Shown here: one piece after another, positions 24,818-32,697 of the stretch
How the letters are laid out: every line of letters begins with the position of its first letter
How positions within the stretch are numbered: the first letter of the stretch is position 1
Assembly: GCF_002855495.1 (NCBI RefSeq)
Contig: NZ_PKRO01000030.1
Coordinates: 1-38,535, forward strand
Length of the DNA: 38,535 bases
Reading direction: 5' to 3'
DNA from: Porphyrobacter sp. TH134
Lineage (GTDB): Bacteria > Pseudomonadota > Alphaproteobacteria > Sphingomonadales > Sphingomonadaceae
Notes under the pieces: generated by a model
Database searches by the model: none
What the model was told of the DNA's origin: nothing
Seen by the model: only the letters and a program-made list of their open reading frames with translations
Position numbers and translations under genes: made by a program

Positions 24818-26319
24818 TGGCTGAGCCAGAAAAAGCGACCTTTGATCTGGCCGTGATCGGCGGCGGCGTGAACGGCGCCGGGATTGCGCGTGACGCGGCC
24901 GGACGCGGGGCGCGTGTGCTGATGCTGGAGCGCGGCGATCTGGCCCAAGGCACCTCGTCCAATTCCACCAAGCTGATCCACGGCGGCCTGCGCTATCTGG
25001 AGCATTACGAATTTTCGCTGGTGCGCGAGGCTTTGACCGAGCGCGAAGTGCTGTGGGGCATCGCGCCGCATATCATCTGGCCGCTGCGCTTTATCCTGCC
25101 CCACCGACCTGGCCTGCGCCCGCGCTGGCTGCTCAGGCTCGGCCTGTTTCTGTACGACCATATCGGCGGGCGCAAACACCTGCCGACGGCGCAAGCTGTC
25201 GATCTGGCAAACCATCCGGCCGGCGCGCCCTTGAAGCCTGAATACACCCGCGCCTTTGCCTATTCCGATGGCTGGGTGGATGATGCGCGGCTGGTGGTGC
25301 TGAACGCCCGCGATGCGGCGGATCGCGGCGCTGAGGTGCGCACCCGCTGCGAGGTAACGGCGCTCACCCGCGAGGGCGACCACTGGCGGATTGAAGCGGG
25401 CGGGGAGACCTTCACCGCCCGCGCCGTTGTCAACGCCGCAGGGCCGCGCGTGCTTGATCTGCTGGGCCGTGCGGGCGAGCCGACCACCCAGAAAATGCGG
25501 CTGGTGCGCGGCTCGCACATCGTGGTGCGCAAGCTGTTCGACCATGATTATGCCTATTTCTTCCAGCTTCCCGACGGGCGGATCTTCTTTGCGATCCCCT
25601 ATGAAAGCGACTTCACGCTGATCGGCACCACGGATGTCGACCATGATGGCAGCCTTGATGAGGTGCGCGCCAGCCCCGAGGAAATCGCCTATCTGTGCGC
25701 CGGGGCTTCGGAATATTTCCGCAGGGCCGTGACCCCTGATGACGTGGTCTGGACCTATTCGGGCGTGCGTCCGCTGATCGATGACGGATCGGGCAAGCCC
25801 GAAGCCGCCACGCGCGGTTACAGCTTCGAACTCGACGGCGGCACCGATGGCACGCCGGCGCTGCTTTCGGTCTTCGGCGGCAAGATCACCACCTACCGGC
25901 ACCTTGCGGCCGAAGCCGTAACGCGGCTTGCCCCGTTCCTGCCGGGATTGGTGGCGGACGACTGGACTGGCACCGCGGCCCTGCCCGGCGGCGATTTCGG
26001 GCGCGGCGAAGCGGCCGACCAGATGCGCGCCCTTGGCCAGCGCTATCCGTTCCTCCCCCAGCGTGAAGCCCAGCGGCTGATCCGGCTGTATGGCACCCGT
26101 GCCGCCACACTCCTTGGCGATGCCACCAGCGCCGCCGATCTGGGAGAAGACTTCGGCCACGGGCTGACCGCTGCCGAGGTTGACTACCTGATCGCGCACG
26201 AATGGGCCCGCACCGCTGACGACATCTTGTGGCGGCGCACCAAGCTCGGCCTGCATTTCACGCCTGCCCAGACGGCGCGCCTCGCCGCTGCCCTCACTGA
26301 AAGGATTATCCCCGCATGA
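24817..26319 (+). CDS. glpD: Aerobic glycerol-3-phosphate dehydrogenase
   Basis: GlpD is a membrane-associated FAD enzyme that oxidises glycerol 3-phosphate to dihydroxyacetone phosphate and passes electrons to quinone. The 500-residue length equals that of the E. coli enzyme. It has the N-terminal FAD fold GGGVNGAGIARD, the substrate-site block STKLIHGGLRYLE, and later TYSGVRPLIDDG and FGGKITTYRHLAAEA. It overlaps both neighbours (TGATG at the start, ATGA at the end), inside what looks like a sulfoquinovose operon. There it would recover glycerol released from SQ-glycerol. A glycerol kinase is not in the window and must come from elsewhere. Confidence 0.95.
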   Translation: MAEPEKATFDLAVIGGGVNGAGIARDAAGRGARVLMLERGDLAQGTSSNSTKLIHGGLRYLEHYEFSLVREALTEREVLWGIAPHIIWPLRFILPHRPGLRPRWLLRLGLFLYDHIGGRKHLPTAQAVDLANHPAGAPLKPEYTRAFAYSDGWVDDARLVVLNARDAADRGAEVRTRCEVTALTREGDHWRIEAGGETFTARAVVNAAGPRVLDLLGRAGEPTTQKMRLVRGSHIVVRKLFDHDYAYFFQLPDGRIFFAIPYESDFTLIGTTDVDHDGSLDEVRASPEEIAYLCAGASEYFRRAVTPDDVVWTYSGVRPLIDDGSGKPEAATRGYSFELDGGTDGTPALLSVFGGKITTYRHLAAEAVTRLAPFLPGLVADDWTGTAALPGGDFGRGEAADQMRALGQRYPFLPQREAQRLIRLYGTRAATLLGDATSAADLGEDFGHGLTAAEVDYLIAHEWARTADDILWRRTKLGLHFTPAQTARLAAALTERIIPA

Positions 26320-26888
26320 CCCGAATCGTAGCCCTCGGCGGCACGGTCAATCCCGGCTCATCGACCGAGCAGGCCCTGCGCCTCGCCGCGTCGATTGCCG
26401 CTGCCGAAGGGGCCGAGGTGACGGTGTTCGGCGGCGAATATCTGACCGCGCTGCCGCATTATCTCGGCCCGCTGCATGATCCCTCGCAAGGGGCCGAGAT
26501 GGTCGCGGCGGTCCGTGCAGCGGACGGCCTGCTGGTCGCCGCGCCGGGGTATCACGGCACCATTTCGGGCGTGGTCAAGAACGCGCTCGATTACCTCGAA
26601 GACCTGTCGCGCGACGAACGCCCTTATCTTGATGGCCGCGCGGTCGGGTTGATCGCGACCGCGTTCGGCGATCAGGCGTCCATGAGCACGCTGCTCACCA
26701 TGCGCGCCATCACCCATGCCCTGCGCGGCTGGCCGACGCCGATGGGCGCGACGATCCGCACCTATCGCGGGCTGTTTTCGCCGGATGGCGAATGTCTGGA
26801 CGAACGCGCACGCGGGCAGCTGGAACTGGTGGGCAAGCAGGTGGTGCTGGGCGCGAAGAGCTTCGCTGCTGGACGGGATCTGGCGTAA
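26316..26888 (+). CDS. NAD(P)H-dependent FMN reductase (SsuE-like), likely monooxygenase partner
   Basis: This is a 190-residue flavodoxin-fold flavin reductase of the NADPH-dependent FMN reductase family (SsuE/MsuE relatives). The phosphate-binding loop NPGSSTEQAL near the N-terminus and the flavin-contacting PGYHGTISGVVKNALDYLE (about 72-90) are visible. Such enzymes supply FMNH2 to two-component monooxygenases, and the SsuD-like monooxygenase at 14647-15738 needs one. It overlaps glpD by 4 bases (ATGA) and the RibB-like gene by 1 base (TAATG). The pairing with that monooxygenase is inferred from the cluster. Confidence 0.87.
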   Translation: MTRIVALGGTVNPGSSTEQALRLAASIAAAEGAEVTVFGGEYLTALPHYLGPLHDPSQGAEMVAAVRAADGLLVAAPGYHGTISGVVKNALDYLEDLSRDERPYLDGRAVGLIATAFGDQASMSTLLTMRAITHALRGWPTPMGATIRTYRGLFSPDGECLDERARGQLELVGKQVVLGAKSFAAGRDLA

Positions 26889-27502
26889 TGAGCGCGGCCG
26901 ATTTCGACGCGGCGCTTGGTGCGATTGCGGCGGGGCGGATCGTGGTGATTGCGGGCGACCGGCTGCGCGGCGGCGATATCGACCTGATGTGCGCCGCGCG
27001 CCATGTGACGCCCGAAGCGATCAATTTCATGGCCACCCACGGACGCGGGCTGATCTGTCTGGCGGTGACACCCCAGCGCGCCGAGCAACTTGGCCTCACC
27101 CTCGTCAACCCCGGCACCGCGCGCCAGACCGGGCGGCCCTTTGCCCGCTCGATCGAGGCAGCGCATGGCGTTTCGACCGGCATTTCGGCGGCCGACCGCG
27201 CGCATACGGTAAAGGTGGCGATGGCCGACGGCGCCAGCAGCACCGACATCCATTCCCCCGGCCACGTCTTCCCGCTGATCGCGCAGCCCGGCGGCGTGCT
27301 TGATCGCCCGGCGGCGTGCGAGGCGGCGATTGATCTCGCCCGGATGGCAGGCGCGGGCGATGCGGCGGTGATCTGTTCGATTATGCGCGACGATGGCGAA
27401 ATGGCGCGGATCGACGACATTGGCGACTTGATCGCAGGCTATGGCTTGGCCGTTGCCCAGATTGGCGATCTGATCGCGCGGCTGGAAGGCGCGGAGGCTT
27501 GA
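26888..27502 (+). CDS. Divergent RibB-like (DHBP synthase fold) protein
   Basis: This 204-residue protein is homologous to RibB, which makes 3,4-dihydroxy-2-butanone 4-phosphate for riboflavin synthesis. VSTGISAADRAHTV, GHVFPL (H126) and CEAAIDLARMAG (E145) match well. However, the acidic metal-binding loop normally reading DRENEGD is replaced by DRLRGGDID, and the usual YGTGFTVTIEA segment by RPFARSIEA. Catalytic glutamates appear to be lost, so ordinary DHBP synthase activity is doubtful. It may be a flavin-supply gene with altered chemistry or a neofunctionalised enzyme tied to this pathway. It overlaps the FMN reductase gene (TAATG) and precedes the sulfite oxidase gene. Confidence 0.78.
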   Translation: MSAADFDAALGAIAAGRIVVIAGDRLRGGDIDLMCAARHVTPEAINFMATHGRGLICLAVTPQRAEQLGLTLVNPGTARQTGRPFARSIEAAHGVSTGISAADRAHTVKVAMADGASSTDIHSPGHVFPLIAQPGGVLDRPAACEAAIDLARMAGAGDAAVICSIMRDDGEMARIDDIGDLIAGYGLAVAQIGDLIARLEGAEA

Positions 27503-27504
27503 GC

Positions 27505-28701
27505 GTGGCAGGCAGCACCCTCACCCGCCGCGCGCTGATCGCCGGGGCTGGCGGCGCCGCGCTGGCAGCCCCTGTTCTGGCGCAAAGTCTGGTCGATCTG
27601 GGCCTGCCGGGCGGGCCGAGCCTCCGTCCCCTTGACCCTGCCTTCCCCGGCAAGGGCGAAATGATCGTCCAGCGCATCCGCCCCCCGCTGCTCGAAACCC
27701 CGATGGACGTGTTCCGCGAAGGGGTCATCGCGCCCAATGACCGGATGTTCGTGCGCTGGAACTGGGACATGCCGACGGCGGTGAAGGCCGCGAACCACCG
27801 GGTCGCTGTGGGCGGCGCGGTCAACACGCCGGTTTCACTGACCCTTGATGAAGTCGCAGCGGCGGGCGAGACGGTAGAGGTTGTCGCGATCAATCAATGC
27901 GCCGGCAACGGGCGCGGATTGTCAGAACCCCGCGTGACCGGCACCCAATGGGGCAACGGCGCGATGGGCTGCGCCAAGTGGACCGGAGTGCGATTGCGCG
28001 ATGTCCTCGCCAAGGCGGGCGTGACCGAGGGAGCCAAGCGTGTGCGGTTCGCCGGGCTTGACGTTCCGCTGACAGACGGCGCGCCGCAATTTATCAAGTC
28101 GATCCCGATGGATATTGCCCTGCGCGATGATGTGCTGGTCGCCTGGGCTATGAACGGCGAGCCGCTGCCGCTGCTCCACGGCTTTCCCTTGCGGATCGTG
28201 GTGCCGGGGTGGTTTTCGACCTACTGGGTCAAGATGCTCAGCACCATCGAAGTGCTGACGGGGGAGGATGACAGCTATTATGTCGCCAAATCCTACCGCA
28301 TGCCTGCCGCCCCGATCACGCCGGAAGACAAGGATTTTGCCACGGTTCCCATCACCGAAATGCCGCCGCGCGCTTTCATCACCAGCCATGCCGATGGCGC
28401 GGTGGTTGCGCAGGGACAAGCACTGACGCTGGAAGGGATTGCGATGGGCGGCGCTGCCGCGCTGGCGCGGGTCGATCTGGTGGGGGACGGATGGGAATTG
28501 CCCTGCACGCTTGGCCCGGATGAAGGGCCCTATGCCTTCCGCCGCTGGCAGGTCACTGTGCCGCAAGTCACGGCAAACCTTGCGCAGATCGGCGTGCGCG
28601 CGGCCAATATCACCGGCGCGGTCCAACCCGAAACCCTCGCCTGGAACCCATCGGGCTATGCCCGCAACGTGATCGAGCGCATCACGCTGAGGCCGCAATG
28701 A
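27505..28701 (+). CDS. sorA: Periplasmic sulfite dehydrogenase, molybdenum subunit (SorA-like)
   Basis: This is a sulfite-oxidase-family molybdoenzyme of 398 residues. A Tat-type signal (LTRRALIAGAGGAALAAP) opens the protein. The Mo-ligand cysteine is about C132 in INQCAGNGR, followed by the molybdopterin domain (KWTGVRLRDVL, LPLLHGFPLRIVVPGWFSTYWVK) and a C-terminal immunoglobulin-like dimerisation domain. It oxidises sulfite to sulfate in the periplasm. GTG at 27505 is chosen because GGAGG lies 7 bases before it; the TTG at 27499 has no usable site. It overlaps the cytochrome gene by 4 bases (ATGA), matching the SorAB arrangement of Starkeya. In this operon it would dispose of sulfite cut from sulfoquinovose. 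Confidence 0.9.
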   Translation: MAGSTLTRRALIAGAGGAALAAPVLAQSLVDLGLPGGPSLRPLDPAFPGKGEMIVQRIRPPLLETPMDVFREGVIAPNDRMFVRWNWDMPTAVKAANHRVAVGGAVNTPVSLTLDEVAAAGETVEVVAINQCAGNGRGLSEPRVTGTQWGNGAMGCAKWTGVRLRDVLAKAGVTEGAKRVRFAGLDVPLTDGAPQFIKSIPMDIALRDDVLVAWAMNGEPLPLLHGFPLRIVVPGWFSTYWVKMLSTIEVLTGEDDSYYVAKSYRMPAAPITPEDKDFATVPITEMPPRAFITSHADGAVVAQGQALTLEGIAMGGAAALARVDLVGDGWELPCTLGPDEGPYAFRRWQVTVPQVTANLAQIGVRAANITGAVQPETLAWNPSGYARNVIERITLRPQ

Positions 28702-29036
28702 GAGCCGCTGCGATCCCTCTCGCCTTCCTCGCGCTCGCTCTCGCGGCATGTGACAGCGCGCCCGTGGTAACCTTTGCCGACGCGTCGATCACCCTGCCCG
28801 ACGACCCGATCGAATTGCCCGCGGGACCAGAACCGGGCCGCACCGCTGTGCTGGAGAACTGCACCGCCTGCCATTCGCCTTCGACCATGCTGCAACAGCC
28901 CAAGGTCAGCCGCGAAAAATGGGAGGGGATCGCACGCAAGATGATCGAGGTGTACAAGGCCCCCGTCGATCCGCAGGCGATCGGGCCGATTGCGGATTAC
29001 ATGGTGCATGTGCAGGCCAGCCAACCGCCGCGTTGA
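28698..29036 (+). CDS. sorB: Small c-type cytochrome, SorB-like electron acceptor
   Basis: This 112-residue protein has one haem-c site, CTACH (C55, C58, H59), and several downstream methionines (M64, M82, M102) that could supply the sixth haem ligand. The N-terminus is an export signal with a lipobox-like LAAC at residues 15-18, so it may be a lipid-anchored periplasmic cytochrome. Its start overlaps the sulfite oxidase stop (ATGA). By analogy with SorAB, it receives the electrons from sulfite oxidation and passes them towards the respiratory chain. It is the last gene of the coupled operon. Confidence 0.87.
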   Translation: MRAAAIPLAFLALALAACDSAPVVTFADASITLPDDPIELPAGPEPGRTAVLENCTACHSPSTMLQQPKVSREKWEGIARKMIEVYKAPVDPQAIGPIADYMVHVQASQPPR

Positions 29037-29197
29037 CCGCCGCCCCTGGCGATTGACCGCGCCTGGGCGGCGCTTGGTCGATTATGCATCCGCCGGGCCG
29101 CCGACCCTGTAAGGTAGAATGAAACTTTTCGCGCCCGAGCACCTTGGCCAATGTGCCACGCAGTGCGTGCCCGACCTTCTGTCATGGAGACCCCCCT

Positions 29198-29938
29198 ATG
29201 CCTGCCCGATCTTTCCTTCTGCTGACGCTCGCCGCCTCGCTGGCCTTCACTGCTTCGGCTGGTGCGGCGCAAGACCCGGCATCGGCCCCGTCACCGGCCC
29301 CTGCTCAGGCCCCGGCGGCTTTCACGCTCGCCCCCCTGCCCTATGCTGCCGAAGCGCTCGACCCGGTGATCGATGCCGAAACCATGCGCATCCACCACGG
29401 CAAGCACCATCAGGCCTATGTCGATAATCTGAACAAGGCGGTCGCCGCCGATCCGGCGCTGGCGGGCGCGGCACTGGATGATCTGGTCGCGCGCGCCGGC
29501 ACTTTGCCTGCGGCAATCCGCAACAATGCGGGCGGGCACTGGAACCACACTTTCTTCTGGGAGACGATGGCACCGCTGACCGCGGTCGGCGCGCTCTCGC
29601 CCGAACTTGACGCGGCGATCACCGCCCAGTTCGGCTCGCTGGAAAAGTTCAAGGCCGCCTTCAAGGCCGCCGGCACCGCGCGGTTCGGCTCGGGCTGGGT
29701 GTGGCTGATTATCGGCGCGGATGGCAAGCTGGCGATCACCTCGACCCCCAATCAGGACAATCCGCTGATGGACGTGGCTGAGACGAAGGGCACCCCGATC
29801 CTCGGCAACGACGTGTGGGAACACGCCTATTATCTCAAGCACCAGAACCGCCGGGGCGATTACCTTGATGGCTGGTGGCAGGTGGTCGATTGGGCCAAGG
29901 TGTCGCAGCGCTATGCGGCGGCGACGGCGAGTAACTGA
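29198..29938 (+). CDS. Exported Fe/Mn superoxide dismutase (Mn-like)
   Basis: This is a 246-residue Fe/Mn-family superoxide dismutase. Metal ligands are seen in MRIHHGKHHQAYVDNL, HWNHTFFW and DVWEHAYY. A glycine at the usual Fe-type glutamine position (NAGGHWNH) and the glutamine in TPNQDNPLM point to the Mn-type metal preference. Unusually, it carries a signal peptide (MPARSFLLLTLAASLAFTASAGA) and an Ala/Pro-rich linker (about 28-45), so it is probably periplasmic. The ATG at 29198 follows GGAGA. It lies 161 bases after sorB, on the same strand, and could protect the cell surface from superoxide. A link to sulfite chemistry is speculation. Confidence 0.9.
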   Translation: MPARSFLLLTLAASLAFTASAGAAQDPASAPSPAPAQAPAAFTLAPLPYAAEALDPVIDAETMRIHHGKHHQAYVDNLNKAVAADPALAGAALDDLVARAGTLPAAIRNNAGGHWNHTFFWETMAPLTAVGALSPELDAAITAQFGSLEKFKAAFKAAGTARFGSGWVWLIIGADGKLAITSTPNQDNPLMDVAETKGTPILGNDVWEHAYYLKHQNRRGDYLDGWWQVVDWAKVSQRYAAATASN

Positions 29939-29980
29939 GCGGATCGCCCGCCGCCCGCCCTTTTCCCTGCAAGAGACATA

Positions 29981-30040
29981 ATGACATCGCCGCGCCGCCT
30001 GTTTATGGGCGGCGCGCAATGTCCCGTTTGCGCGCCCTGA
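29981..30040 (+). CDS. Possible 19-codon leader peptide with a CPVC motif
   Basis: An ATG at 29981, preceded by AAGAGA, opens a 19-codon frame (MTSPRRLFMGGAQCPVCAP) that ends inside the next gene, overlapping its start by about 20 bases. An 8-bp hairpin (29992-29999 with 30008-30015) lies across it, just before the DUF2946 start, which itself has no good ribosome binding site. A metal-sensing leader coupling translation to the downstream gene is conceivable. A chance frame in GC-rich DNA is the alternative, and the call is weak. Confidence 0.3.
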   Translation: MTSPRRLFMGGAQCPVCAP

Positions 30041-30447
30041 TCCATGACCATCTCCGGCTGACGCTGGTGCTGCTGGCGCTGGTGCTGGCGGTGAAAGCCG
30101 TGATCCCGGCCGGGTTCATGCTGTCGGGCGATACGCAGCGGTTCCTGACTGTCACGATCTGTTCGGACGCCAGCGGCGTTCCCAAGCAGATGCAGATCGC
30201 GCTGCCCGCCAAGACCGGCGGGGCCAGCGATCACGGCAATGCGGCCGAAAAGGCCGCCGACAAGGGCAGTCCTTGCGCCTTTTCCGGCACCGGACATCCG
30301 ATGCTGGGCGGCGCCGATCCGCTGCTGCTGGCAGCGGCGCTGGCGTTCATCCTGCTGCTCGGCCTTGCGCCGCTGCCCGCGCTGCCTGCGCGCGGCACCC
30401 CCTTCCTGCGACCGCCGCTGCGCGGGCCGCCCGCCTTTTCCATCTGA
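30019..30447 (+). CDS. DUF2946-family protein, possible CruR-like copper-responsive uORF
   Basis: This 142-residue protein resembles the DUF2946 family: an N-terminal hydrophobic segment (12-33), a central polar part with C48, C86 and H93 (SPCAFSGTGH), a second hydrophobic segment (101-120) and a proline-rich tail LRPPLRGPPAFSI. In Bordetella, the DUF2946 gene cruR heads an operon with a TonB transporter. Its nascent chain senses copper through a CXXC motif, and its C-terminal RAPP motif arrests translation, controlling Rho termination before the transporter gene. The gene order here is alike and the tail has an RPP-type motif, but CXXC is absent from this frame. A regulatory role is thus plausible but modified. 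Confidence 0.68.
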   Translation: MSRLRALIHDHLRLTLVLLALVLAVKAVIPAGFMLSGDTQRFLTVTICSDASGVPKQMQIALPAKTGGASDHGNAAEKAADKGSPCAFSGTGHPMLGGADPLLLAAALAFILLLGLAPLPALPARGTPFLRPPLRGPPAFSI

Positions 30448-30573
30448 TCGCTGCGATCCGCCCGCTGGCCTGAGCCACGGGTGCGGATCGGTCTTGCTTG
30501 TCGGCCCGGCATATCCGGGCCGCAGGTGCCGCGACGCTGCGCGCTGCACCGATAAAAAATCGGACGTATAACA
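30448..30573 (+). promoter_or_regulatory. Leader with two hairpins before the TonB receptor
   Basis: The 126 bases between the DUF2946 stop and the receptor start hold a perfect 8-bp hairpin CGGCCCGG/CCGGGCCG (30502-30509 with 30515-30522). A smaller CCGAT/ATCGG hairpin with an AAAAA loop (30549-30563) lies right before the weak GGA ribosome binding site. Neither stem has a terminal U-tract, so they are not standard terminators. In the CruR system this is the interval where Rho-dependent termination acts. Confidence 0.45.
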
Positions 30574-32682
30574 ATGCACTACCTCACCTTCCGCCGCTCG
30601 CTTTTGAGCGCCACTATGCTTGCCCTCCTCCCCGCCGCCGCCCACGCGCAAGGCATCGGCCAGCGGCAGGATGAAATCATCGTCACCGCGAGCCTTCAGG
30701 GCACGCCCACCGCCCCCACCCCCGAAGCCGCCCGCGCCGAACTGGAACGCGTCCCCGGCGCCACCGGCCTTGTCGAGGATGAAGGCTTTGCCGATATCTT
30801 CGCCCAATCCATCGGTGACGCGCTGGAGCTGACCCCCGGCGTTTTCGCCGACACCAGCGCCCCGCGCGAAAGTCGCATTTCGGTGCGCGGATCGGGCCTC
30901 AATTCCAGCTTCGAACGCCGCGGCCTCACCGTGCTGCGCGATGGCGTACCGATCAGCCGCGCCTCGGGTTCGACCGAGTTTCAGGAGGTCGACCCGCTGA
31001 CCGTGCGTTACATGAAAGTGTTCAAGGGCGCGAACGGGCTGCGCTATGGTGCGGCATCATTGGGCGGGGCGGTGAACATCGTCAGTCCGACAGGCCGCAC
31101 CGCCCGCGCACCGATTGCCTTGCGGGCCGAGGGCGGCAGCTTCGATACGGTCCGCGCCAATGCGTCGCTGTCAGGCACCAGCGGCGACATTGACTATTGG
31201 GGCGGGATCACCGGCCTCACCAGTGATGGCTATCGCGAGCACAGCGATGTGCGCAGCCTTTATGGCCATGCCAACCTTGGCTGGCGGGTGTCGGACACTG
31301 TCGAAACGCGCTTCTACGTCACCGCACTTTCCGACAATTTCGAACTGGCAGGCTCGCTGCGCCTCGCCGATGCGCTGGCCAACCCGCGTGCGGCGGGCCG
31401 CCCGGTGACGGCGGGGCCCGTGGTGCTCGACCCCGGCCCGGTGGCCGATGACTGGGACCGCAATCTCGACGTCTACCGCGTCTCCAACCTCACCGTGATC
31501 GACCTCGGCAGCACCGATCTGGAGCTGGGCGCATGGTATGCGCGCCGCAACCTCGACCATGCGATCACCCGCTTTGCCGGGATCATCGTGCAGGGCGAGG
31601 ACGAGGTCGGCGTTTCTGCGCGGCTTGCCGGCACTTTGCCGATCCTCGCCGATCAGAGCCGCTGGCAGCTGGGGGCGATCTATGCCTCCTCCAGCAATGA
31701 CGCCAGGACCTTCGCCAACAATTCGGGCGCGCGCGGGGCGCTGCGCACGCGGGCGGATCAGGATTCGCAGACGCTGACTGTCTATGGCCAAGCCGATCTC
31801 GGGCTGACCGATGCGGTCACGCTTGTCGCAGGCGGGCAATATGCGCGCGCGGTGCGTGATGTGACCGCGATCCTCGCGTCGGTGACGGGCCGGGGGGAGT
31901 ATGACCAGTTCAACCCGCGCATCGGTTTGCTGGTGGATGCTGCGCCTAATGTGCAGTTTTTCGGCAATATCAGCCGCAGCTTTGAAGCCCCCAGCCTTGG
32001 CGATCTCACCAGCGGCGGGGCCTTTCCCTTCGCCCCGCTCGATCCCCAGCGCGCGACCGTGTTTGAAGTGGGCACGCGCGGGCAGGCGGGGATCGTCTCA
32101 TGGGACATCGCACTGTACCGGGCCGAGTTGGAGAACGAATTCCTCGATCTTGCCGTACCGGGCGCGCGCGGGCTGGTGACGGTCACGGCCAATGCCGACA
32201 AGACGGTGCATCAGGGTCTCGAATTCGGCGTCGATGTCCGGCCGTTCAAGGAAGCGCTCGAAGCCAATGGTCAGGCCCTGCGGCTGAGCGCGGCCTATAC
32301 CCTCAATGACTTCAGCTTCGATGATGATGCGGCCTATGGCAACAACGCCCTCGCAGGGGTTCCCCGCCATGTGCTGATCGCCGAAGCGCGGTTCGACAAG
32401 GTCGATCGGTTCTACCTCTCGACCACCCTGCGCTACATCCCCGATGGTCCGTGGGCGGACTATGCCAACACCGAAAGAGCGCCGGGGTATGAAACGGTGC
32501 AGATTACCGCCGGGGTCACGCTGACCAAGGGGATCGAGCTGTTCGGATCGGTCGAAAACCTGTTCGATACCGTGTTCATCTCCAACGTCACCACCAACGC
32601 CAACCAGCGCCTGACGGGCGAAGCGCTCTACACCCCCGGGCAAGGGCGCGCCGTATTCGGCGGCCTTCGCGCGGCGTTCTGA
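30574..32682 (+). CDS. TonB-dependent receptor, probable metal (copper or iron) uptake
   Basis: This is a 702-residue TonB-dependent receptor. It has a signal peptide ending AAAHAQ, a TonB box DEIIVTAS, a plug (SIGDALELTPGVFADTSA, ISVRGSGLNSSFERRGL, VFKGANGLRYGAASLGGAV) and a barrel ending in a VFGGLRAAF strand. It is followed 15 bases later by a PepSY membrane protein and preceded by a DUF2946 gene. This trio matches metal-uptake operons, and the DUF2946 gene points to copper, although PepSY partners are also common with iron-siderophore receptors. The ATG at 30574 has only a weak ribosome binding site, which may be part of its control. Confidence 0.87.
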   Translation: MHYLTFRRSLLSATMLALLPAAAHAQGIGQRQDEIIVTASLQGTPTAPTPEAARAELERVPGATGLVEDEGFADIFAQSIGDALELTPGVFADTSAPRESRISVRGSGLNSSFERRGLTVLRDGVPISRASGSTEFQEVDPLTVRYMKVFKGANGLRYGAASLGGAVNIVSPTGRTARAPIALRAEGGSFDTVRANASLSGTSGDIDYWGGITGLTSDGYREHSDVRSLYGHANLGWRVSDTVETRFYVTALSDNFELAGSLRLADALANPRAAGRPVTAGPVVLDPGPVADDWDRNLDVYRVSNLTVIDLGSTDLELGAWYARRNLDHAITRFAGIIVQGEDEVGVSARLAGTLPILADQSRWQLGAIYASSSNDARTFANNSGARGALRTRADQDSQTLTVYGQADLGLTDAVTLVAGGQYARAVRDVTAILASVTGRGEYDQFNPRIGLLVDAAPNVQFFGNISRSFEAPSLGDLTSGGAFPFAPLDPQRATVFEVGTRGQAGIVSWDIALYRAELENEFLDLAVPGARGLVTVTANADKTVHQGLEFGVDVRPFKEALEANGQALRLSAAYTLNDFSFDDDAAYGNNALAGVPRHVLIAEARFDKVDRFYLSTTLRYIPDGPWADYANTERAPGYETVQITAGVTLTKGIELFGSVENLFDTVFISNVTTNANQRLTGEALYTPGQGRAVFGGLRAAF

Positions 32683-32697
32683 GGGAGGGACGCGGCG

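Noticed and set aside
24319..26256. 645-codon open frame on the minus strand
   Set aside because: It is antisense to the exporter and glpD genes, both of which are clearly real. The translation shows only low-complexity composition.
30502..30522. Intrinsic terminator or riboswitch before the metal TonB receptor
   Set aside because: The stem is perfect but has no U-tract, and the region lacks the conserved cobalamin or other riboswitch boxes I looked for. It is noted only as a hairpin.
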